From Chthoniobacteraceae bacterium (GTDB lineage: Bacteria; Verrucomicrobiota; Verrucomicrobiia; Chthoniobacterales; Chthoniobacteraceae), in the NCBI GenBank assembly GCA_947471505.1, contig CANIWM010000011.1, positions 1 through 64,000 on the forward strand: 64,000 nt of DNA, given 5' to 3'. The position numbers were made by a program, and so were the translations under genes. The notes under the pieces are model-generated. The model searched no databases and was not told where the DNA came from. It worked only from the letters and a program-made list of their open reading frames with translations. This document shows, piece by piece, positions 39,854-49,800 of the stretch (its first letter is position 1; every line of letters begins with the position of its first letter).

Positions 39854-40054
39854 ATGCCTCCGAAAGCGAAGCACACAAAAGACACCAGCGCCGCCAAGCT
39901 TCCCGATGTCATCATCCACCCCAAAGCCAAGAACCGGCTCTTCCTCATCGAAGCCGTGATCAAAGCCAGCCCGATGGATGAAAAGCGCCGCCGGAGTGAG
40001 GCGGAAACGTGTATCAAGGAGCACTCGGACACGAGCAAGGCTGCGCAGAAATGA
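39854..40054 (+). CDS. Possible small basic hypothetical protein
   Basis: A 66-residue frame from the ATG at 39854. It is rich in Lys, Ala and Arg, with a plausible amphipathic helix (NRLFLIEAVIKASPMDEKRR). There is no clear ribosome-binding site and no recognisable family. Composition and position directly before the beta-helix gene make it possibly real, but it could be a chance frame. Confidence 0.35.
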   Translation: MPPKAKHTKDTSAAKLPDVIIHPKAKNRLFLIEAVIKASPMDEKRRRSEAETCIKEHSDTSKAAQK

Positions 40055-40102
40055 CCTCAATCGAATTCAGCCCATGAAACGCACGCTCCGAGACCAAGAC
40101 CA

Positions 40103-41908
40103 ATGAACAATATGAACAGCCACACACTCCGGCCTTTTGCTTTTTCATCCCTCGCGATGGTGGCGCTTGCGCTGTTGTCTATTGCCTCCTTCCCGGTGTC
40201 GGCAGCCGAGCTGAAACCGATCAACGTCAAAGACTTTGGTGCCAAAGGCGACAGCGTGACCGACGATACGGCAGCTATTAACGCAGCCATTGTTGCGGCA
40301 CAGAAGCAGGGTGCGGGCGGCGTCGTATCGCTGCCCTCGGGCCGCTACAAAACGGCGCTGGGTGCGGAAAAGTCCATTCGCATCACGGGTGCTGACGGGC
40401 TGACGTTTCAAGGCGAAGGCGACACGACCATCGTGTCGGGTGATCTGGATGAGCCGGTGTTCCGCCTCGTTGACAGCAAGAGCGTAACTGTCCGCAAAAT
40501 CTCCATTGACCACGACCCTCTGGGCTACACGCAGGGCACGATTACGGGCGTGGACATCCCGAACATGACTTGCGAAGTCTCGATTGATTCCGGCTATCCC
40601 GCACCAAACGATCCGACATTCAAAGGCTCGCAGGTGCATCCGTTCGTGTTCCCGGAGAAGAATTACTATCAACTTGACCGCTATTGGCCCAACCCGTCTG
40701 AAATGGTAAAAACCGGTGAGCACACGTGGCGCTGGAAGCTGCAAGGGCCGCCTAATATCGAGAACTGGCCCGGCAAGAGGTTCTTCATCTACACTGAGAG
40801 TCGCAGCCACGCTTTCATCCTCATCAACCTACGCGACACCACTTTGGAAGACATTCATTACTGGGGCGGCGGGGCCAACGCGGGCTTTTACGTCCTCGGG
40901 CTGGAAGGCACCACGACGTTCCGGCGCTTCGTGATCGGCGTGCCTCCCGGCTCAAATCGACTTTATTCCTGCGCAGGCGGCGGTCAGATAAGCGGCCTTC
41001 GCGGCAAGCTTCTGCTCGATCAGTGCGACTTTTCCAAAATCGACGACGACGGCATTGATGTGTTGTCCAATTACACGCGCATCATCGAGCAAAGAAACCC
41101 GCGGACGCTGATCGTGCAGGCCAAAAACAGCGATTACCGCGCGGGCGACCGGGTGGAACTCTGGGATTGGCAGCACAAAAGAATGCGGTCGGACGCCATC
41201 ATCGCAACAGCCACGCGCAACCCCGACGGAACGTTCGTTATTGCTCTGGATCGCGATGTCGTGACCGAGCGCGTCGGCGTGGGCCTCGGCATCAAGTTCA
41301 GCCGCGAGTCCATGACCGACGGCATCGACCGGCTCATCAACGTGGCGACGGTGGGACAGGAAACCATCATCCGTGACAGCAAGTTTCAGGTCTTTCGCGC
41401 GAAGTGCCTCAACTTGAAAGCCGCCAATTGCACCATTGAACGCTGCACTTTCAGCAATAGCTTCCAGCCCGCGATTTCCGCCGCGCCCGAGTGGTATTTC
41501 GAGGAAGGATCGTCGATTCGCAACCTCACGGTGCGCGACTGCACTTTCACCGATAACAATCACCCCAACATTGTCATCGGCGCGTCTCCGCTTTCGGGAG
41601 TTCCCGGCACCAAACCCATCGTTAGCGATGCGCCGGAAAACATCTCGCTCGATAGCACGAAGATCCTGATTGAAGGCAATTCGTTTGCCGGTTTCGGCAC
41701 CACTCCGAGTGTCTTTGGGTGGAACTGGCCCGTCGGCCCGGCAATTACCATTACCAACGCGGCCGATGTCATGATTCGCGGGAACACGTTCGGCCCGCTC
41801 GCTGAGAGTGCGCCCAAAGGCACGCCAAAAGTCCTCGTTGAGAAAACCAATGACGTGCAGATCACGAACAACAAAGGTATTTCCGCCGAGGAAACCATAG
41901 TCCGCTAG
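40103..41908 (+). CDS. Secreted right-handed beta-helix protein (pectate-lyase-like)
   Basis: 601 residues; an ATG three codons later is an alternative start. The signal peptide (FSSLAMVALALLSIASFPVSAAE) is followed by INVKDFGAKGDSVTDDTAAI, the hallmark start of pectate_lyase_3/glycoside-hydrolase-28-like folds. The remainder shows parallel-beta-helix rungs such as LTVRDCTFTDNNHPNIVIG and VMIRGNTFGP. It probably binds or cleaves polysaccharide outside the cytoplasm; catalytic residues cannot be assigned by eye. An hsdR gene fragment begins a few bases after its stop codon, indicating recombination at this edge. Confidence 0.8.
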   Translation: MNNMNSHTLRPFAFSSLAMVALALLSIASFPVSAAELKPINVKDFGAKGDSVTDDTAAINAAIVAAQKQGAGGVVSLPSGRYKTALGAEKSIRITGADGLTFQGEGDTTIVSGDLDEPVFRLVDSKSVTVRKISIDHDPLGYTQGTITGVDIPNMTCEVSIDSGYPAPNDPTFKGSQVHPFVFPEKNYYQLDRYWPNPSEMVKTGEHTWRWKLQGPPNIENWPGKRFFIYTESRSHAFILINLRDTTLEDIHYWGGGANAGFYVLGLEGTTTFRRFVIGVPPGSNRLYSCAGGGQISGLRGKLLLDQCDFSKIDDDGIDVLSNYTRIIEQRNPRTLIVQAKNSDYRAGDRVELWDWQHKRMRSDAIIATATRNPDGTFVIALDRDVVTERVGVGLGIKFSRESMTDGIDRLINVATVGQETIIRDSKFQVFRAKCLNLKAANCTIERCTFSNSFQPAISAAPEWYFEEGSSIRNLTVRDCTFTDNNHPNIVIGASPLSGVPGTKPIVSDAPENISLDSTKILIEGNSFAGFGTTPSVFGWNWPVGPAITITNAADVMIRGNTFGPLAESAPKGTPKVLVEKTNDVQITNNKGISAEETIVR

Positions 41909-41915
41909 TTGACCC

Positions 41916-42139
41916 GCGGATGAAGCGCACCGCAGCCAGTATGGATTCGGCGGCAAGGTGAATGAAAAGACCGGCGAGATGTCCTCCGGCTTCGCGAGCA
42001 ACCTGCGCGATGCCTTGCGGAATGCGTCGTTCATCGGCTTCACCGGCACGCCTATCGAGAAGACGGACGCGAACACTGGGTGAAGGAGCTGATGACCGGC
42101 AGCGCGGGCGATGGCCCCGATTGGCAGTCGCACATTTGA
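41916..42139 (+). pseudogene. hsdR: Remnant of type I restriction enzyme subunit HsdR
   Basis: Two fragments in different frames match the helicase part of HsdR. The first, 41916-42080, encodes [11 protein letters not shown] (the DEAH box), then [19 protein letters not shown] and [19 protein letters not shown]. The second, 42080-42139, encodes [19 protein letters not shown], matching the MTGSA...W..HI block that in intact HsdR lies well downstream of the first. The intervening codons are deleted and both ends are missing. No hsdM or hsdS is nearby. It is a fossil of a restriction-modification locus. Confidence 0.8.
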
Positions 42140-42241
42140 CTGCTTCGGCCCCGGTTCATCCCATCTCTATGTTCCGGTGAAGGGATGATACCAACTCCAG
42201 GAAACAAGAAAGAAAGTGTAGGCGCGATTGCCGGAGGCGAA

Positions 42242-42350
42242 GCTTTGGAGTGCGCAACAAGCGTAAGCGCAGTTGCGCTTTTTACCGTCAGCCACGCGGC
42301 ACGTCGCTCAAGGCGGAACTGCGCCTTCGGGTTGTTCCGCACTCCAAAGC
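42242..42350 (+). repeat. 109-bp REP-doublet element, copy B
   Basis: The ends GCTTTGGAGTGCG and CGCACTCCAAAGC, and most internal bases, match copy A at 16539-16647 in reverse orientation; the length is the same 109 bp. Each arm has GGAG beside a GC-rich hairpin. It lies in the gap between the hsdR remnant and thrB. The rest of that gap (42140-42632) shows no gene. Confidence 0.85.
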
Positions 42351-42632
42351 GCTTCGCGCAGGCGGGGCACGTCGCTTCCGGCGCATCCCGTCTCTTTCTT
42401 TGCTTCGGTGGAGGGAAAATAGGGGAGCTACAGAGAAAAGTTTGTGTTTTCAGCTCCATCGAAGGGTTTTCATCCGTGGCACGCCTTTAGTGGATCTCCA
42501 TCGCGGTTTCTCGGTTTAACGATGCGCTCGTCTCTTGCTCATGCGGACGAATCGCCCGTATTTGCCCGAGAGTATCGCAGCGAATGAAACGCCAGCATTG
42601 ACGCATCGCCGTAGAAACGAATCCTGCGCGAT

Positions 42633-43475
42633 ATGCAGCAAACGGTAACAACACGCGTCCCCGGCACGACCTCGAATCTCGGCCCCGGCTTTGACAGCCT
42701 CGGCATCGCGCTCGGGCTGGCGAACGAGGTCACGATTTCGCGCAGCGAGCGCACGGAGCACCCGACGGTGTTTGCGGATGCGGCGCGCTCGTTTTTCGCG
42801 GCAGCGAAAGTGGTGCCGTTTGGTTTCGACTGGCGCATCGCGGGCGAAGTCCCGCAGTCGCGCGGCCTCGGCAGCAGCGTGACCGTGCGGCTGGGGCTGA
42901 TGCACGGGCTGAATGCGCTATCCGGTTCTCCGCTGGAAAGGACGGCACTTTTCGAGCTATGCGCGGACCTTGAGGGGCACCCGGATAATGCCGCGCCCGC
43001 AGCGTTTGGCGGCTTCACCGTATCCCGCGCTGGCGTGGAGACGATCCGCTGCGAAGTCGCCCCGGCGCTGAAGTTCGTCCTGCTCATCCCGGACTTCGAG
43101 GTGAGCACGCCGATGGCGCGCAGCATCCTGCCCGACACGATCCCGCGCCGCGACGCAGTGATGAGCGCGTCGAACGCTTGCCGCATCACGGCGGCCTTCC
43201 TCACGCAGAGGTATGAGCTTCTGCGCGGGAGCTTTGGCGATGGGCTGCACCAGCCGTATCGCGAGCGGCTCATCCCATTCCTCGGCAGCGTCATTGCCGC
43301 CGCAGAGGGCGCAGGCGCGATAGGCGGATTCCTCAGCGGAAGTGGCTCCACCATCTGCTGCATCACTTTGGAAAATGCGGACGCTGTCGCCGCCGCAATG
43401 CTCGCCGCCAGCGGGAATGCGGGCGCATTCACCCTCATCCGCTCCGCCGATAATTCCGGCGCGACCATCCTCTAG
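42633..43475 (+). CDS. thrB: Homoserine kinase
   Basis: 280 residues of the GHMP kinase superfamily. Motif 1 is VPGTTSNLGPGFDSLGIALG, the ATP-binding loop is PQSRGLGSSVTVRLGL, and GHPDNAAPAAFGGF follows. It phosphorylates homoserine on the route to threonine. A C-terminal GGFLSGSGSTICCI matches motif 3. It is followed 3 bp later by lpxK, an unusual partner, which suggests simple read-through rather than a shared pathway. Confidence 0.92.
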   Translation: MQQTVTTRVPGTTSNLGPGFDSLGIALGLANEVTISRSERTEHPTVFADAARSFFAAAKVVPFGFDWRIAGEVPQSRGLGSSVTVRLGLMHGLNALSGSPLERTALFELCADLEGHPDNAAPAAFGGFTVSRAGVETIRCEVAPALKFVLLIPDFEVSTPMARSILPDTIPRRDAVMSASNACRITAAFLTQRYELLRGSFGDGLHQPYRERLIPFLGSVIAAAEGAGAIGGFLSGSGSTICCITLENADAVAAAMLAASGNAGAFTLIRSADNSGATIL

Positions 43476-43478
43476 CGC

Positions 43479-44684
43479 ATGGCACTTCGCGACAGCCTCG
43501 ACCGGTTTGAGCAATTCGCCACGGACGTGATCCTAGAGCGGCGCTTTGGGAAGCGTGCGCTCTTTCTGCGGTGGTTCCTTTACCTGCTCTCGTGGGTCTT
43601 CCGCTTCATCGCGCAGACGCGCCTCTGGCTCTACCGCAAGCGCCTGCGCAAAGGGCGGCAGCTCGGCGTCATGGTCCTCAGCGTCGGCAATCTCACCGTC
43701 GGCGGCACGGGGAAAACGCCCGTCGTAGAAATGCTGGCCCGCCAACTCAGCGACCGCGGGCGCAAGATCGCGATCCTCTCCCGTGGTTATAAAAGTAAGA
43801 CGCTCCCATTTTACCGCCGCTTCCGCCGTCGCTTCCTCGGCAAGTTCAAGCCCCGCGTCGTGCATGATGGGCGGAAGATGATTCTCGATTCCGAGTGGGC
43901 GGGCGATGAGCCCTTCATGCTCGCGCGTTCGCTCGGCAACGTCATCGTGCTCGTGGACCGCGACCGCGCCCGCACCGGGCGGCACGCCGTGCGCGAGTAT
44001 GATGTGGACTTGCTCATCCTCGACGATGGGATGCAGTACCAGAACATCGAGCACCGCATCGACATCTGCCTTGTGGACCGCCAAGCACCCTTCGGGAACG
44101 AGTTCCTCCTACCACGCGGCACTCTCCGCGAGCCACCGGCGAACATTCGCCGCGCGCAATACATCCTCATCACGAAGTCCGTCGCGGGCGAAAATCAGGA
44201 ACTCATCGACCGCATCCAGAGCTACAACCCCACCGCCGAAATCATCGAGTGCGCGCACAAGCCGCAATACATCCAGAATCTGTATGACCCGGACGACCGG
44301 CTTCCGCTGGAGTTTCTCAACGGGCGCTATATCGGCGTCCTCAGCGGCATTGCGCGGCCCGAGAGCTTCGAGGGCTCGCTGGAGAAGCTCGGCGCGCACC
44401 GCGTCATCACCTCCCGCTTTGCCGACCACCACCGCTTCAACGACGAGGAGCTGCGCGATTTCATCCTCCGCGCCGGAGCCCGCGACCTTGATTGTATCGT
44501 GACGACGGAAAAGGACGCTGTCCGCTTTCCGGCGAAAATCCCCGGCATCGAGAAGCTGGAAGTCCCCATCTACTACCTGCGCATCGAAGTCGAAATCATC
44601 CGAGGCCAAGAGAGCTGGGATCGGCTCATCAAGCGCCTTACCGAAAAGCGCGAGGTGCTCGTGCCCGAGCGCTTCTTGGTTTAA
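43479..44684 (+). CDS. lpxK: Tetraacyldisaccharide 4'-kinase
   Basis: 401 residues. An N-terminal hydrophobic helix (LRWFLYLLSWVFRFIAQ) anchors the protein to the inner membrane. The P-loop is VGNLTVGGTGKTP, followed by ILSRGYKSK and the conserved VDLLILDDGMQYQNI. The enzyme phosphorylates the lipid A disaccharide at the 4' position, a late step of lipid A synthesis, so the organism makes LPS. The protein is somewhat longer than enterobacterial LpxK (about 330 residues). Confidence 0.93.
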   Translation: MALRDSLDRFEQFATDVILERRFGKRALFLRWFLYLLSWVFRFIAQTRLWLYRKRLRKGRQLGVMVLSVGNLTVGGTGKTPVVEMLARQLSDRGRKIAILSRGYKSKTLPFYRRFRRRFLGKFKPRVVHDGRKMILDSEWAGDEPFMLARSLGNVIVLVDRDRARTGRHAVREYDVDLLILDDGMQYQNIEHRIDICLVDRQAPFGNEFLLPRGTLREPPANIRRAQYILITKSVAGENQELIDRIQSYNPTAEIIECAHKPQYIQNLYDPDDRLPLEFLNGRYIGVLSGIARPESFEGSLEKLGAHRVITSRFADHHRFNDEELRDFILRAGARDLDCIVTTEKDAVRFPAKIPGIEKLEVPIYYLRIEVEIIRGQESWDRLIKRLTEKREVLVPERFLV

Positions 44685-44694
44685 TCTCTCCCGC

Positions 44695-45918
44695 TCATTT
44701 AATAGAGAGCCGCACGAGATCCAGCGCGGTCTGGGTGACGAGGTGCTTGAACGTCTCGCGGTCTGTGGGGAAGTGGTATTGATAAACGGCCGTCTCCTTG
44801 CCCTGCTGGGCGAGGGCGATGAAGACGGTGCCGACGGGCTTTTCCGCCGAGCCGCCGCCGGGACCGGCGATGCCTGTGGAGGAAATGGCGATGTGGGCAC
44901 CGGACGCAGCGCGGGCACCTTCTGCCATCGCCTGCGCTACGGGCGCGCTGACTGCACCGTGCTGGGCGATGAGTTCGGCGGGCACTCCGAGGGTGCGGAT
45001 TTTCGCTTCGTTCGCGTAGGTGACGTAGCCGGCGATGAACACATCCGACGCGCCGGGGATGTTGGTGATCTTATTTGAAATCCACCCGCCCGTGCAGCTC
45101 TCGGCGATGGCTAAAGTCGTTGAGTTTGCGGTGAGCGCGGCGACGACGACTTGCTCCAGCGAGATGTCGTCGCGGGTAAACACGGACACGCCAAGCGTAT
45201 CGCGGATGATGGCCTCCGCTTGCTCCAGCAAAGCGCGCGGGCCGATGACGCGGATGTCCACTTCGCCGGGGCGGGCGCAGTAGCCGACCTCGATGCCAAG
45301 CGCCAAGAGCTGCGCGCCGACCATGTCTTCCACGCGGCTCTCGCCGAGGCCGGTGGTGCGGAACGTCCGCAGTTCGTGGAGGCTCTGCGGCGGGACGAGT
45401 TCCGCGAGGATGGGCAGCACTTGGTCGCGCACCATCGGGTGTAGCTCACGCGGCGGGCCGGGCAGGAGAAAGAGGTGAGGGGACTTCCGCTCGGCGATGG
45501 GTGGGAAGTAGAGGCCGGGGGCGGTGCCGTTGGCGTTATGCAGCACGCGGGCTTCTGGCGGACGCATGGCTTGGAGTTTCACGCGCTCATTCCACGGGAT
45601 GCCGCGACGGTTGAAGCGGGCGGTGATCGCCTGCCAGATTTCCTCATCGTGCTGCATGGTGAGGCCGAGAAGTTCGCAGACGATCTCGCGGGTGATGTCG
45701 TCCGTCGTCGGCCCGAGCCCGCCGGTGACGAAGACGATGTCGGCCCTGCCGAAAGTCTCTGCCAGTGCATCGCGGATCGCGTCGCCATCGGGCACGGTGG
45801 CCTGTCTTCCTACGCGGAGGCCGAGGGGGAAGATGGCCATGGAGAGATGGCCGAGGTGAGAGTTGAGCACATTGCCGAGCATGATCTCGGTGCCGGTATT
45901 GATGACTTCGATTCGCAT
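44695..45918 (-). CDS. cinA: CinA family protein (NMN amidohydrolase/competence-damage type)
   Basis: 407 residues from the ATG at 45918 (MRIEVINTGTEIMLGN). The N-terminal MoCF/COG1058 domain has VTGGLGPTTDDITRE, with LFLLPGPPRELHPM. The C-terminal CinA/PncC domain has AESCTGGWISNKITN and SSTGIAGPGGG with a conserved serine. Two-domain CinA hydrolyses ADP-ribose and deamidates NMN in pyridine nucleotide salvage. It faces lpxK convergently with an 10-bp gap. Confidence 0.93.
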   Translation of the reverse strand: MRIEVINTGTEIMLGNVLNSHLGHLSMAIFPLGLRVGRQATVPDGDAIRDALAETFGRADIVFVTGGLGPTTDDITREIVCELLGLTMQHDEEIWQAITARFNRRGIPWNERVKLQAMRPPEARVLHNANGTAPGLYFPPIAERKSPHLFLLPGPPRELHPMVRDQVLPILAELVPPQSLHELRTFRTTGLGESRVEDMVGAQLLALGIEVGYCARPGEVDIRVIGPRALLEQAEAIIRDTLGVSVFTRDDISLEQVVVAALTANSTTLAIAESCTGGWISNKITNIPGASDVFIAGYVTYANEAKIRTLGVPAELIAQHGAVSAPVAQAMAEGARAASGAHIAISSTGIAGPGGGSAEKPVGTVFIALAQQGKETAVYQYHFPTDRETFKHLVTQTALDLVRLSIK

Positions 45919-46041
45919 AGGGGAGTGATTGCGGGAATGCACGGGAAAGCGAAGCGGGAAGTGCGGCGCAGCCCAAAGCGGTTTCGGAGGAAGGTGGTTT
46001 TGCGGCTTGCGCGAGGCCCGACAGGGAGGTAGCTCCAGTGA

Positions 46042-46287
46042 ATGATGACGATAACGCTTGAAGATAATGGCAGGCTGGTCCTGCCGGAGGTGCTTCGCAA
46101 TGGGCTACACATCGGCAAGGGGGCAAAACTCGCAGCGGCGGTGGTCGGTGATCATATCGAGTTAAAGCCGTGCGGTGAATCGGGGGCGACTGGCTGGCCT
46201 GTGGGGTTCTTTGATCGCATCGCGATTGATGATCCGGCTTTCACCCGCCCGGAACAGGGCGCGATGCCGGAAGGCGTGGTGTTTTAA
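46042..46287 (+). CDS. VapB-type (AbrB-fold) antitoxin
   Basis: 81 residues with an AbrB/MazE-like swapped-hairpin N-terminus (MTITLEDNGRLVLPEVLRNG) and an acidic C-terminal tail that would wrap the toxin. ATG codons at 46042 and 46045 are both possible starts. The toxin gene begins 3 bp after its stop. By analogy the protein binds its own promoter and neutralises the PIN toxin. Confidence 0.8.
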   Translation: MMTITLEDNGRLVLPEVLRNGLHIGKGAKLAAAVVGDHIELKPCGESGATGWPVGFFDRIAIDDPAFTRPEQGAMPEGVVF

Positions 46288-46290
46288 GGC

Positions 46291-46692
46291 GTGGACTTCT
46301 TGCTCGATACAAATGTCTGCATCGCGCTAATGCGTCGGAACGTGAGTGTGCGCGCGCGGATGGAGGGTCTGCTGCCGGGGGATTGTGCAATTTCGAGCGT
46401 CACGGCTTTTGAGTTATTTCATGGGCTGGAGCGGTGCTCGCAGCCGGAGCGCGAGCTGGAGAAGATCGCGGAGTTGTTCGCGGTGGTGGTGGTGCTCTCT
46501 TTTGATGATGCGGCGGCGAAGAGTGCGGCAAAAGTGCGGCACGCGCTGGAGAAGTCAGGGAGCGTCATTGGGCCATTTGATGTGCTGATCGCCGGGCACG
46601 CGCTTGCGTCGGGGCTGGTGCTGGTAACGAACAATACAGGAGAGTTTTCGCGTGTGGATGGGCTGACGCTGGAGGACTGGCAGCGAACGTAG
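46291..46692 (+). CDS. vapC: VapC-type PIN-domain toxin ribonuclease
   Basis: 133 residues from a GTG start. The PIN active site is visible: FLLDTNVCIALMRR with the first Asp, TAFELFHGL with the Glu, and GPFDVLIAGHALASG with the third acid. TNNTGEFSRVDGL ends the domain, with Asn where the fourth acid often sits. It would cleave tRNA or rRNA when freed from the antitoxin. The pair sits between cinA and a large secreted cytochrome gene, a typical isolated toxin-antitoxin insertion. Confidence 0.87.
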   Translation: MDFLLDTNVCIALMRRNVSVRARMEGLLPGDCAISSVTAFELFHGLERCSQPERELEKIAELFAVVVVLSFDDAAAKSAAKVRHALEKSGSVIGPFDVLIAGHALASGLVLVTNNTGEFSRVDGLTLEDWQRT

Positions 46693-46807
46693 TCTTTGGC
46701 GCTTAACTTCATCGGATTGCCCGTTTCGACTTTTAATCACACCCGCGCAGGCGGCGATTGTGAAAAAACGCGCTTCTTCCGCCGGGGATAATGGGTTGTA
46801 TGGGGCC

Positions 46808-49800
46808 ATGGATTCCTTTTTGAAAACTACACTGCTCTTGGTCGCTGCTGCTCCGCTGTGGGCGTCGGCTGCGGAGGACCGCGTTCTTTTTAACCGCGAT
46901 GTGCGGCCCTTGCTGGCGGAGTATTGCTACCACTGCCACGGCCCGGACCCCGGCTCGCGCAAGGAGGGGCTTCGCTTCGACCGCGAGGAGGGGTTCTTTG
47001 GCAAGCGCGAGGATGCGGGGCCGACGGTGGTGAAGGGGCAGCCGGAAAAGAGCCCGCTGTTCACGCGCATCACGTCCACCGATGCGGACGAGATCATGCC
47101 GCCGCCGAAGGAGCACAAGACGATGAAGCCTGCGGAAATCGCGGTGCTGAAACGCTGGATCGCCCAAGGCGCGGAGTGGCAGCCGCACTGGGCGTTCCTC
47201 GCTCCGGTAAAGCCCACGGTGCCAGCGGGCGGGGGGAATCCCGTGGATGCGTTCGTCCGCGAGCGGCTGTCAGCGAGTGGGCTGAAGCCTTCTGCGCAGG
47301 CCGATAAGCGGACGCTGGCGCGGCGTGTTTCGCTCGACCTTACGGGGCTGCCGCCTTCGCCGGAGCAAGTGGAGGCTTTTGTAAATGACGCGACGCCGGG
47401 CGCGTACGAGAAGCTCGTGGATGCCCTGCTGGCCTCGCCGCGCTACGGGGAGCATCGCGCGCGCTATTGGCTGGATGCGGCGCGGTATGGCGACACTCAC
47501 GGGCTGCACATTGATAATTATCGGGAGATTTGGCCCTACCGCGAATGGGTGATCAATGCGTTCAATCGGAACCAGCATTTCGACGAATTTACGGTGGAGC
47601 AGCTCGCGGGAGATTTGCTGCCGACGCCCACGCGCGAGCAGCTCGTGGCGACGGGCTTTCACCGCTGCAACATCACGACGGCGGAGGGCGGGACGATCCC
47701 CGAGGAAAATCTGGCAAACTACGCGAAGGACCGCGTGGAGACGACTTCGTGGGTGTGGCTCGGCCTCACCTCGAATTGCGCGGTGTGCCACGACCACAAG
47801 TTCGACCCGATCACGCAGAAGGATTTTTACGCAATGACGGCGTTCTTTCGCAACACGGTGCAGGATCACAGCGATAAGAACGTGCGCGATACTGCGCCGG
47901 TGCTGGTCATCCCGACGGGCGCCGACGCGAAGCGCCTCGAAGCCATCCCGGCGGAGATCGTAGCGACAAATGCGAAGCTCGCGGCGCGGCAGGCCACCAT
48001 CGGCGCGGACTTTGAAAAATGGCAGGCGACGGCGAAAGTGGAGTCCATCGAAGCGGCGACGAACACGAAGACGCTCGTCGCCCACATCCCGCTGAACGAC
48101 GGCGGTGGCGCGGTCGTAAAAGCGACCATTGCCGGGAAGCCACAGACTTTCCCCATCCTTCCGACGGTGCTGTGGAAGCCCGACGGCATTAGCGGCCCAG
48201 CCGCGCAAGTCGCGGATGGCGCGAGCATCGAGATCGGCGGGGTAGGGGACTTTGAGAAGAGCGACGCCTTTAGCGCCAGCGCGTGGTTTTTCCGCCCGGC
48301 GGCGACGACGGCGTCCGGCAGCATCATCTCGCGCATGGATAAAGGCGGCGGCTATCGCGGGTGGGACATTTATTACGTGGGCAACGAACTCACCGTTCAC
48401 ATCGTGAGCAAATGGACGGACGACGCGCTGAAGGTGAGCACCACGGATGAAGCCGGGAAGCCGGACCTGTGGCGGCACGTCGCCGTGAGCTACGACGGCT
48501 CTGGCAAAGCGGCGGGCGTGAAAATCTACGTGAGCGGCAAGCTGCGCAAGACGAAGGTCGAGGTGGACAAACTCAAAGGCAGCATCCGCACGAAAGTGCC
48601 GTTCTACATCGGGCGGCGTGCGGGTGGCCCCGGCGAGACATTTACCGGTGCAGTGCAGGACGTGCGGCTCTACACGGGCGCGCTGAATGCGAAGCAAGTG
48701 CTGGCGATTTACGAACTGCCCGACTTGCGCACCATCCTCGCGAAGCCCGTGCCCACGCGCACGCCGGAGGAGAAGCAGCGGTTGCTCGCGTTCTTCTCCA
48801 CAGGCGACCCGCAGGGTAATGACCTGACGCTGAAAGTGGCGGCGCTGGAGACGGAGAAAGTGGAGATTCAAAAGCGCAGCCCCGTCACCCATATCCAGAA
48901 AGAAAAAGAGGGCTCGATGCCGATGGCGCGCTTGCTCAGTCGCGGCCAATACGACCAGCCGAAGGAGGAGCTGAAACCCGCCGTCATCGCCGCGCTGCAC
49001 CCGATGCCCGCTGGCGCTCCGGGCAATCGTCTCGGCCTCGCGCAGTGGCTCGTAGCGAAAGATAACCCGCTCACCGCGCGCGTGACGGTGAACCGCTTTT
49101 GGCAGGAGATATTCGGCACCGGGCTGGTGAAAACGTCGGACGATTTCGGCATCATGAGCGACCCGCCTTCGCACGCGGCGCTGCTCGATTGGCTGGCCGT
49201 GGACTTCCAGCAGAACGGCTGGGACGTGAAGCGCTTCATCCGCCAACTCGTGACGAGCGAGACTTACAAACAGACCGGTGCTTTGACCAAAGAACTCATC
49301 GAACGCGATCCCGATAACCGCCTGCTTTCACGCGGCCCGCGCTTCCGCATGGATGCCGAGATGCTGCGCGACTACGCGCTCGCTGCCAGCGGCCTCCTCT
49401 CCCCAAAGATTGGTGGCCCAAGCGTTCGCCCCTACCAGCCCGACGGCGTGTGGGAAGCCGTGGCGATGCCCGGCAGCGACACGGGGAAATACAAGCGCGA
49501 CACCGGCGAGTCGCTCTACCGCCGGAGCCTATACACCTTTTGGAAAAGGAGCGCGCCGCCCGCGTCGCTGGAGCTGTTCAACGCACCGAGCCGCGAGACT
49601 TGCACCATCCGCCGCGAGCGCACAAATACGCCGCTTCAAGCCCTCGTGATGCTGAACGACCCGCAATACGTGGAGGCCGCCCGCAACCTCGCGCAGACCG
49701 CGCTCAAAACAGCGCCCAGTAATGCAAAGGCGACGCTCGACTTCATGGCTCGCCGCGTCCTCTGCCGCCCGCTCCGCACTGCGGAAGTCCCCGTCCTCGA

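Noticed and set aside
42185-42519. Small open frames with RNKRKRSCAF and SLKAELRL segments, also seen near 16.5 kb
   Set aside because: They are translations of the 109-bp palindromic element, present in both copies, not genes.
47270-49246. 658-codon open frame on the minus strand
   Set aside because: It is antisense to the LamG cytochrome-type gene and Arg/His-rich without domain motifs.
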